From Chitinophagales bacterium (GTDB lineage Bacteria > Bacteroidota > Bacteroidia > Chitinophagales > UBA2359), in the NCBI GenBank assembly GCA_020629595.1, contig JAHDDA010000053.1, forward strand, positions 1 through 11,771: a stretch of DNA of 11,771 nt, read 5' to 3'. Shown here piece by piece: positions 1 to 5,468 of this stretch (positions within the stretch are counted from its first letter, which is position 1; each line of letters starts with the position of its first letter). The translations under genes were made by a program, and so were the position numbers. Under the pieces are notes generated by a model. That model was given only the letters and a program-made list of their open reading frames with translations. It did no database searches and was not told the origin of the DNA.

Positions 1-654
1 AAAGATGCTTGGGATTTTCAAGAAGAAGTATATAAAAAAATAGTTGATATTAAACTTCTAAATAGAAAAGTAGATAATGAAAATCGACAAGCCACACCCA
101 ACTATTTGCTTTTTTGTGAACATCCTCATGTATATACTTTAGGAAAAACAGGTAGTTTAGCTAATTTACTTTTAGAAAATGAAGGCTTAAAAAATAAGGG
201 AATTGAGTTTTTTAAAATAAATAGAGGAGGAGATATTACCTATCATGGTCCGGGGCAAATTGTTGGCTACCCAGTTATTGATTTGCATAATTTTTATGCA
301 GATTTAGGAAAATATTTGCGTACTTTGGAAGAGGTTATAATTAGTTCAATTGCACATTATAACTTAAAAGGTTTTAGAATAAAAGGTGCTACAGGTGTTT
401 GGATTGATGAAGCTAATCCAAGGAAGATTTGTGCTTTGGGCGTGCGAGCAAGTCGCTGGGTAACAATGCATGGTTGGGCATTAAATGTTAATACCAATTT
501 AGATTATTTTAATCATATTGTGCCTTGTGGAATAACCGATAAGGGAGTCACATCAATTGAAAATGAAATTGGCGAAAAAGTAGATATTAGTGAAGTACAA
601 TTATTATTGAAAAAGTACTTTGCTCAACATTTTGAGTTTGAATTTTTAACTTAA
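1..654 (+). CDS. lipB: Octanoyl-[ACP]:protein N-octanoyltransferase LipB, 5' end cut by window
   Basis: LipB moves the octanoyl group from octanoyl-ACP onto lipoyl domains of 2-oxoacid dehydrogenases and the glycine cleavage H protein in the cytoplasm; LipA then inserts sulfur. The reading frame is open from base 1, so 217 residues are visible and a few N-terminal codons lie outside; the TTG at 106 encodes an internal Leu, not a start. Visible family motifs, counting from the first visible codon, are EHPHVYTLGK (about 40-49), the RGGDITYHGPGQ signature (75-86), the catalytic Lys in RKICALG (Lys142), VTMHGWALNV, and the catalytic Cys in PCG (Cys176, codon 526-528). These two residues form the acyl-transfer dyad known for the family. 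The gene ends with tandem stops TAA TAG, 3 bases from the end of a convergent gene. The identification is firm. Confidence 0.96.
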   Translation, partial: KDAWDFQEEVYKKIVDIKLLNRKVDNENRQATPNYLLFCEHPHVYTLGKTGSLANLLLENEGLKNKGIEFFKINRGGDITYHGPGQIVGYPVIDLHNFYADLGKYLRTLEEVIISSIAHYNLKGFRIKGATGVWIDEANPRKICALGVRASRWVTMHGWALNVNTNLDYFNHIVPCGITDKGVTSIENEIGEKVDISEVQLLLKKYFAQHFEFEFLT

Positions 655-657
655 TAG

Positions 658-891
658 CTACTTGTTTTTCTTTCTTGCTTTCTTTTCGTCAACTACTTTT
701 ACTTTGCTTTTGCTTGCCCAGTTAGAAGGTGTTCTTGTGGCATTCTTGCGTTGCTTTACTTGTGCTTTTCGCATATCTTTTGTGTCAAATGTAGGGCAAC
801 TGGTTGCTCTGGAACCCGAGCAAGAAGCTATTAAAACTACAAAAGAGAGTACTATTACAATTTTTAAAACTTTGAATTCTAATCTAAACAA
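658..891 (-). CDS. Small lysine-rich putative lipoprotein
   Basis: Predicted 77-residue protein with a lipoprotein signal peptide: residues 1-10 contain Arg and Lys, residues 11-22 are hydrophobic (IVIVLSFVVLIA), and IASC forms a lipobox with Cys24 as the lipidation site. The mature part is short and very basic. It has a second Cys in SCPTFDTKD and ends in a Lys/Arg-rich tail (EKKARKKNK). The start is TTG (889-891). The frame stays open only to 918 upstream and contains no ATG or GTG there, so TTG is the best standard start. The gene is convergent with lipB and shares almost no spacer with it. An overlapping plus-strand frame is rejected as its antisense shadow. I do not recognise a named family, so the function is unknown; a periplasm-facing outer-membrane lipoprotein is inferred from the signal peptide alone. 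Confidence 0.68.
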   Translation of the reverse strand: MFRLEFKVLKIVIVLSFVVLIASCSGSRATSCPTFDTKDMRKAQVKQRKNATRTPSNWASKSKVKVVDEKKARKKNK

Positions 892-961
892 CTTATATAG
901 TTTTCGTGCCGTATAAAGTTACTAATTTATAATTAGCATTCAAAACTTTTTGGATATAATA

Positions 962-969
962 TAGTTTTG
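962..969 (+). promoter_or_regulatory. Bacteroidetes-type -7 promoter element (TAnnTTTG)
   Basis: TAGTTTTG matches the TAnnTTTG consensus recognised by the primary sigma factor of Bacteroidetes. It lies about 95 bases upstream of the ATG of the DUF5916 gene, in the divergent spacer 892-1064. No good TTG -33 partner is seen at the expected distance (the nearest TTG, 950-952, is too close), so this is a motif match only. Confidence 0.35.
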
Positions 970-1064
970 TTTCGTGTTAAGAAAAGTTTAATTTAAACAT
1001 ATTTGTAAAATTATAAATTAATTGTTTTAAATTTCTCGCAATTAATACTTATTAATCAACTTTT

Positions 1065-3536
1065 ATGAAAAAACTTTGGCTCTACTTTACAACCTATATT
1101 TTTTTCAGCTCAATATCAGTAGTTGCCCAAACTATTGAAAGAAATACTTATAAAACTAATCGTTTAACGAATGAAGTTCCTAAAATTGACGGAAATGCTT
1201 CTGACGAGGTATGGAATTTAGTTGATTGGGCTACTGATTTTACTCAAATTGAACCTAATCCTGGAGAAAAGTCAAAACAAAACACAAAAGTAAAGCTGTT
1301 GTATAATGACGATGCTTTGTATGTATTGGGTGTAATGACTGAAAATGAACAAATTTTTACCTACTTAACAGAAAGAGACGATTCGGGAAATGCTGATTGG
1401 TTTGGTATATTGGTTGATGCTTACAACGAGGGGACTAATGGTTTAGGTTTTTTTGTTACGGCGGCTGGTGTACAATTAGAAGCAAAATATTCAGGTCAAA
1501 GTGAAGATTTTGCTTGGAATGCAGTATGGGAGTCTGAAGTACAAGTAAGTGAAAATGAATGGGTTGTAGAAATGAAAATACCCTACGCAGCTTTAAGGTT
1601 TCCTACTAAAGAAAAGCAAACTTGGGGGTTGCATTTTTGGAGAAATCGTAGATTAAATCGTGAATTATCTTCTTGGAATACAGTAAAACCCGATATTGAT
1701 GGATTTATAAACCAAGCAGGAATAGTTGAAGGGATTGAAAATATAAAAGCACCTTTAAGACTTCAGTTTTTTCCATATTTAACGCTAGGCGTAAATCATT
1801 TTCCAAACGAAGCAGCAGATGCAAAAGATTTTTCTACCAATTATGCCGCTGGAATGGATGTAAAATATGGAATTAACGATGCCTTTACCTTGGATATGAC
1901 ACTCGTTCCAGATTTTTCACAAGTCATTTTCGATGATGTTTTTCTAAATCTTTCGCCTTTTGAACAAAGATTTAATGAAAATAGACAGTTTTTTACCGAA
2001 GGAACTGAGCTATTCAATAAGGCTGGTTTGTTTTATTCGAGAAGAATAGGAGGAACGCCTCTGAAAAGAGGAGAGGTTTATAATAATTTGGAAGAAAATG
2101 AGATTGTATCTGCAAATCCTATCAGTAATCAATTACTAAATGCTACCAAGGTTTCAGGAAGAACTTCAGGAGGACTTGGAATTGGTATTTTTAATGCGTT
2201 TGAAGGAAGCTCTTTTGCCGAAATTACAAACACAGAAACTAACGAACTAAGAAAATTTAAAACATCGCCTTATACGAATTATAATATTGTTGTTTTGGAT
2301 CAAGATTTACCTGGTAATTCATCGGTAACTATTACAAATACTAATGTAAAACGATTTGATGAAGATTTTTATGATGCTAATGTTTCTGGTTTCAACAGTA
2401 ATTTTGTAAGTAAAGACAATAAGTATAGCTTTAGAACAGAGTTGGCTTTGAGCCAAAAAATAGGAGGCGATTTTGAAGAACCCGACTTAGGCTATAAAGC
2501 TGGTGCTTCAATAAACAAGATAAGTGGAAATTTCTTATCTACTTTATACTATGGAATTGAAAGTGATAAATACGACCCAAATGATTTAGGATTTTTATTT
2601 AGTCCCAATGAAAAAGTTTGGTTTGCCGAAGTTGGGTATAATATTTATGAGCCTTTTTGGAAAGTAAACAATTTATACAGCAATGTAAATGTAGTTTACG
2701 AAAGATTATTTTTTCCCGATAAATTTACCAACTTTGCTATTAGTGGGTTTGCACGTACCACCACCAATTCATTTCATACAATGGGAACTGGTTTAACTAT
2801 TGAACCTGTTGAAACATTTGATTTTTTTGAACCAAGGGTTTTCGATTTTGAAACTTTTTATCAATTTCCAGAAAATTTTACTTGGAATGCCTTCTTTTCA
2901 TCTAATTATAGCAAGCCTTTTGCTTTTGATATTAATTGGAATTATCGTTGGTTCGATGAACCCAACCGTTGGGCATTGAATGTCAATATCTCTCCAAGGT
3001 TTCAGCCAACAAGTAAATTACTAATCGTACCTCGCCTTAATTTATACAAAAGCAATAACGAAACAGCTTATGCTGGAACTTTCGATGAGCATATAGATGG
3101 TATTCCTTTTGGAATAAGAGACGTAAGAAAAGTTGTTCCACTTTTACAATTCGATTATGTAATTAATAACAGAATGGTTTTAAAAACTCGTATTCGTCAC
3201 GATTGGACAATCACTCGTTATGAGCAATTAGGAGTTTTGAATACTGAAAATGGTTTGTTTGAAGCGGTAGAAGTAAGCGAAGAAATCAAAGAAATAAGAG
3301 ACGTGAATTTTCACGCTTTTACCGTTGATATTGCTTACCGTTGGGTTTTTGCACCCGGTAGTGAACTTAGTGTAGTTTGGAAAAATAACATTGTTGGAAG
3401 CAATTTTGAACTTGAAGATAGATACTTGAATAGTTTTGAAGATATGATTAACAGCCCTATTCAAAAAGGTTTATCTGTTAGAATGTTATATTTCTTAGAT
3501 TCTAGTTATTTTAAGAAGTTGAGAAAAAGGACTTAA
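1065..3536 (+). CDS. DUF5916 protein with N-terminal CBM9-like domain
   Basis: This 823-residue protein starts at ATG 1065 with a Sec signal peptide (MKKLWLY, hydrophobic run, likely cleavage after VVAQ near residue 22). Residues about 38-220 resemble the family 9 carbohydrate-binding-like domain of this group: PKIDGNASDEVWN (39-51), ALYVLGV, DWFGILVDAYNEG, EWVVEMKIPYAALRFP and WGLHFWRNRRL. From about 230 to the end is the DUF5916 region, with its hallmark LDMTLVPDFSQV, then NLSPFEQRFNENRQFFTEG and LFYSRRIGG, followed by alternating aromatic and polar strands typical of an outer-membrane beta-barrel. The family is common in Bacteroidetes and has no established biochemical role; annotation as a sugar-binding or polysaccharide-related protein rests on the N-terminal domain only. 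No SusC/SusD pair, hydrolase or regulator lies beside it. It stands as a single transcription unit between lipB and the dcw cluster, followed by hairpins. Confidence 0.88.
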   Translation: MKKLWLYFTTYIFFSSISVVAQTIERNTYKTNRLTNEVPKIDGNASDEVWNLVDWATDFTQIEPNPGEKSKQNTKVKLLYNDDALYVLGVMTENEQIFTYLTERDDSGNADWFGILVDAYNEGTNGLGFFVTAAGVQLEAKYSGQSEDFAWNAVWESEVQVSENEWVVEMKIPYAALRFPTKEKQTWGLHFWRNRRLNRELSSWNTVKPDIDGFINQAGIVEGIENIKAPLRLQFFPYLTLGVNHFPNEAADAKDFSTNYAAGMDVKYGINDAFTLDMTLVPDFSQVIFDDVFLNLSPFEQRFNENRQFFTEGTELFNKAGLFYSRRIGGTPLKRGEVYNNLEENEIVSANPISNQLLNATKVSGRTSGGLGIGIFNAFEGSSFAEITNTETNELRKFKTSPYTNYNIVVLDQDLPGNSSVTITNTNVKRFDEDFYDANVSGFNSNFVSKDNKYSFRTELALSQKIGGDFEEPDLGYKAGASINKISGNFLSTLYYGIESDKYDPNDLGFLFSPNEKVWFAEVGYNIYEPFWKVNNLYSNVNVVYERLFFPDKFTNFAISGFARTTTNSFHTMGTGLTIEPVETFDFFEPRVFDFETFYQFPENFTWNAFFSSNYSKPFAFDINWNYRWFDEPNRWALNVNISPRFQPTSKLLIVPRLNLYKSNNETAYAGTFDEHIDGIPFGIRDVRKVVPLLQFDYVINNRMVLKTRIRHDWTITRYEQLGVLNTENGLFEAVEVSEEIKEIRDVNFHAFTVDIAYRWVFAPGSELSVVWKNNIVGSNFELEDRYLNSFEDMINSPIQKGLSVRMLYFLDSSYFKKLRKRT

Positions 3537-3582
3537 TATGCGATTATGGTGATTTAGAAAGATTAGCTGAGTGTTTATTGCT

Positions 3583-3607
3583 CAAAAATTGAAAATATCG
3601 ATTTTTG
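3583..3607 (+). other. AT-rich hairpin just downstream of the DUF5916 gene
   Basis: CAAAAATTGA (3583-3592) pairs with TCGATTTTTG (3598-3607), giving 10 pairs with one G-U and a 5-base loop. It begins 47 bases after the stop codon. It could help end transcription or protect the mRNA 3' end, but the stem is nearly all A-T and no clean T-run follows, so it is a weaker candidate than the next hairpin. Confidence 0.35.
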
Positions 3608-3624
3608 TTGTAAAAATAAGATAG

Positions 3625-3663
3625 TAAACTACCTTGAAATTGATTAATTTCAAGGAGAGTTTA
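3625..3663 (+). terminator. Probable terminator hairpin after the DUF5916 gene
   Basis: CCTTGAAATT (3632-3641) and AATTTCAAGG (3646-3655) are perfect 10-base inverted repeats around a GATT loop. An outer stem, TAAACT (3625-3630) with AGTTTA (3658-3663), extends it across a small internal loop (1 base on one side, 2 on the other). The downstream sequence is T-rich (TTTATTTACTT) but not a pure T-run. Position, 89 bases after the stop of 1065-3536, fits termination of that gene; the symmetric stem could also work from the other strand. Confidence 0.55.
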
Positions 3664-3881
3664 TTTACTTGCGTTTAAGAATTACATTTCTGTCCTTTAC
3701 TAAAAAATATTACATAAAATTAGAAAATACACCTTTTTATGACTAAATTTGTTGTACCCATTCTGAATATATAATTTTACTTATTTGCTTCTTAAATAAG
3801 TATTTTAACTACTTTTTCTTTAAAGTTGAAAAGTTACAATTTTTGTTAGTAATTACTTTAATTTTTTAAAACAATATTAAT

Positions 3882-3903
3882 TGTTGATAAAAAATGTTGA
3901 TAA
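3882..3903. repeat. Direct repeat of TGTTGATAA, DnaA-box-like
   Basis: TGTTGATAA occurs exactly twice, at 3882-3890 and 3895-3903, separated by AAAA, so the copies repeat every 13 bases. The reverse complement, TTATCAACA, differs from the DnaA box consensus TTATCCACA at one position. The setting is very AT-rich. The match could be a regulator-binding pair for the downstream operon, or chance in AT-rich DNA; no third copy was found in the gap. Confidence 0.4.
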
Positions 3904-3991
3904 TTCCTTTTTTTGTTTGTTTTCTTGTTAGTTGCTGTTTAAAACCGCCTTGTTTTTCCTCATTTTAGATTCATTGTTGTTGGTAAGTCTT

Positions 3992-4048
3992 ATAGGTGGA
4001 AGCTCCTATTGTTAATACTCTAAAGCTGTTACTTTAGGGGTTTTAATT
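3992..4048 (+). other. Hairpin pair ending in a T-rich stretch, possible leader terminator or attenuator
   Basis: Two stem-loops lie in a row: ATAGG (3992-3996) with CCTAT (4005-4009), and CTCTAAAG (4018-4025) with CTTTAGGG (4032-4039), the latter 8 pairs with one G-U around CTGTTA. The second is followed by G and TTTTAATTT, which resembles an intrinsic terminator. A third hairpin with a bulged C lies at 4089-4109 (GAG-C-AAGAA with TTCTTCTC). The set lies 120-235 bases upstream of rsmH, where a leader RNA of the operon would be expected. It matches no riboswitch class that I recognise. Confidence 0.35.
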
Positions 4049-4226
4049 TCTACAAAATTTTTTTCATTTTTGAGTGTAATTGTGTTTTGAGCAAGAAATT
4101 ATTCTTCTCGAAATATTTACAATTAAAGTTCATTGATTTTGTTTTTTATAGTTTTTCGTGAATTGAAACTACTGTAAAATACAATTTTTTTGAACATTTA
4201 TTTGTGTCTTTTAAAGTGAAAAATTA

Positions 4227-5111
4227 ATGACTAATTATCATTCGCCAGTAATGCTCAATGAGTGTATTGAAGCCCTAAACATAGTGCCAAATGGTATTTA
4301 TGTTGACTGTACTTTTGGCGGTGGTGGTCATTCTAAAGTAATTATTAAAAAATTAGATGAAAGTGGTCATCTTTTTTCATTCGATTGCGATGAAGATGCT
4401 TACAAAAATGCTTTACCAAATGATAACTTCACTTTAGTTCAAGCAAATTTCCGGTTTCTTAAAAAGTTTTTAAAACTTAATGGTGTTTTAAAAGTAGATG
4501 GCATTTTAGCAGACTTAGGAGTTTCTTCTCATCAATTCGATTCGGCTGAACGTGGTTTTTCTTTCAGGTTTGATAATGATTTAGATATGAGAATGAATCA
4601 AGCATCCGATTTTTCTGCTAAAAATGTTATCAACACTTATTCAGCAGAAAAGCTAGCTGATGTGCTTTTTTATTATGGAGATGTAAGAGCTTCTCGCAAA
4701 TTAGCTAGAACACTTATTGCTTCACGTCCTATTGCTTCAACTTTTGAGTTAAAAAATATTTTACAAGAATTTTCTAAAGATGAAAAACTAACTACCCAAG
4801 TATTTCAAGCAATTAGAATTGAGGTTAATGACGAAATGGGGGCTTTAAAAGAAATGTTATTACAAGCAGCTCAAATATTAAAGCCAAATGGAAGATTAGT
4901 GGTTATGAGTTATCATTCTGTTGAAGATAGGATTGTCAAAAATTTTATAAAAACAAACACTTTTAATGGAAAGCCAAAGAAAGACCTATACGGAAGATTT
5001 GAAACTTCCTTTAAACCAATAAATAAAAAAGTAATAATTCCTTCAGATGAAGAAATTAAAGTAAATAAAAGAGCCAGAAGTGCAAAATTAAGAATAGCCG
5101 AAAAGACCTAA
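4227..5111 (+). CDS. rsmH: 16S rRNA (cytosine-1402-N4)-methyltransferase RsmH (MraW)
   Basis: RsmH uses S-adenosylmethionine to methylate N4 of C1402 in the decoding centre of 16S rRNA. The 294-residue length is near the family norm (313 in E. coli). Visible motifs are HSPVMLNE (5-12), the SAM-binding VDCTFGGGGHS (26-36), the acidic ribose-binding FDCDEDA (52-58), DGILADLGVSS (91-101), RGFSFRFDNDLDMRMN (109-124), QAIRIEVNDE (194-203), MSYHSVEDR (227-235) and the basic C-terminal KRARSAKLRI. The ATG at 4227 gives the usual N-terminus, with the HSPVML motif near residue 5, and has no clear Shine-Dalgarno, as is normal in this phylum. It is the first gene of the dcw cluster here, since mraZ is missing upstream, and it is followed after 3 bases by the ftsL-like gene. 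Confidence 0.97.
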   Translation: MTNYHSPVMLNECIEALNIVPNGIYVDCTFGGGGHSKVIIKKLDESGHLFSFDCDEDAYKNALPNDNFTLVQANFRFLKKFLKLNGVLKVDGILADLGVSSHQFDSAERGFSFRFDNDLDMRMNQASDFSAKNVINTYSAEKLADVLFYYGDVRASRKLARTLIASRPIASTFELKNILQEFSKDEKLTTQVFQAIRIEVNDEMGALKEMLLQAAQILKPNGRLVVMSYHSVEDRIVKNFIKTNTFNGKPKKDLYGRFETSFKPINKKVIIPSDEEIKVNKRARSAKLRIAEKT

Positions 5112-5114
5112 ACC

Positions 5115-5468
5115 ATGCCAAAAAGAAAATTAACAACTGTAAAAAGAAATTTGACCAAACCGAATATTAAAAAGCCGAAAATTAATATTTCCTCTAATGA
5201 TGTATTAAAATATTCTCAGCTTTCAATTATTGTGTTTGCCTTGTTATTGGTATCTCTATATTTTATTCATCAAGCTAATAATAAACGTATTGCTATACAA
5301 AACTTAAAAGAAGAAATTGGCAAACTAAGAGCAGAACATACTGCTTTGAAAGTAGAAGAAGTTGAGCTTTTTAAGCATTCAAGCCTATTGAATGAAGTGA
5401 AAAATATGGATTTAGACTATTCTGATGAACCCCTGAAAATTATTTACTATGACAAGCAAGGAATTTAA
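5115..5468 (+). CDS. ftsL: FtsL-like cell division protein
   Basis: A 117-residue bitopic membrane protein: a basic cytoplasmic N-terminus (about 1-30, rich in Lys), one transmembrane segment at about 35-52 (SQLSIIVFALLLVSLYFI), then a periplasmic helix likely to form a coiled coil (about 54-85, IAIQNLKEEIGKLRAEHTALK). It ends in a short segment (NEVKNMDLDYSDEPLKII) that resembles the tail of Bacteroidetes FtsL-like proteins. FtsL partners DivIC/FtsB and FtsQ in the divisome and helps activate the septal transpeptidase. Sequence conservation in FtsL is low, so the call rests on topology, size and position between rsmH and ftsI, which is the conserved slot. Its 3' end overlaps ftsI by 20 bases, suggesting translational coupling. 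Confidence 0.85.
   Translation: MPKRKLTTVKRNLTKPNIKKPKINISSNDVLKYSQLSIIVFALLLVSLYFIHQANNKRIAIQNLKEEIGKLRAEHTALKVEEVELFKHSSLLNEVKNMDLDYSDEPLKIIYYDKQGI

Larger units (their letters stand above)
3537..4226. other. 690-base AT-rich non-coding gap ahead of the dcw cluster
   Basis: No convincing protein gene is visible on either strand; reading frames are short and broken by stops. The gap holds the two hairpins described at 3583-3663, a further hairpin TACTTATTT (3778-3786) with AAATAAGTA (3794-3802), a repeated 9-mer at 3882-3903, and a hairpin cluster at 3992-4109. TAAATTTG at 3744-3751 matches the TAnnTTTG promoter element but lies about 475 bases from rsmH and has no clear -33 box. TGATTTTG at 4134-4141 is a one-mismatch version closer to rsmH. 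The promoter of the dcw operon should lie here, but I cannot place it with confidence. mraZ, commonly found just upstream of rsmH, is not here in intact or recognisable broken form. Confidence 0.7.

Noticed and set aside
106..108. TTG at 106 as the start of lipB
   Set aside because: The frame is open to base 1, and the upstream codons (including QEEVYKKIVDIK and TPNYLLF) look like normal LipB N-terminal sequence, so the true start lies outside the window.
662..916. Plus-strand open frame of 84 codons overlapping the lipoprotein gene
   Set aside because: It lies antisense to a frame with a proper lipoprotein signal. Its Phe/Leu-rich start is what Lys-rich codons give when read backwards, and it has no recognisable domain.
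3228..3464. Minus-strand open frame inside the DUF5916 gene
   Set aside because: Fully inside a well-supported plus-strand gene, with no domain or promoter; a shadow frame.
3870..3885. Six-base inverted repeat AACAAT/ATTGTT as an operator or terminator
   Set aside because: Short and all but pure A-T with no T-run; expected by chance in DNA of this composition, and it overlaps the direct repeat, which is the more specific pattern.
3894..3968. Short frame encoding 24 residues with a hydrophobic start and a lipobox-like SCC
   Set aside because: It is too short and T-rich; hydrophobic peptides arise easily from poly-T sequence. No Shine-Dalgarno and no length to form a mature protein.
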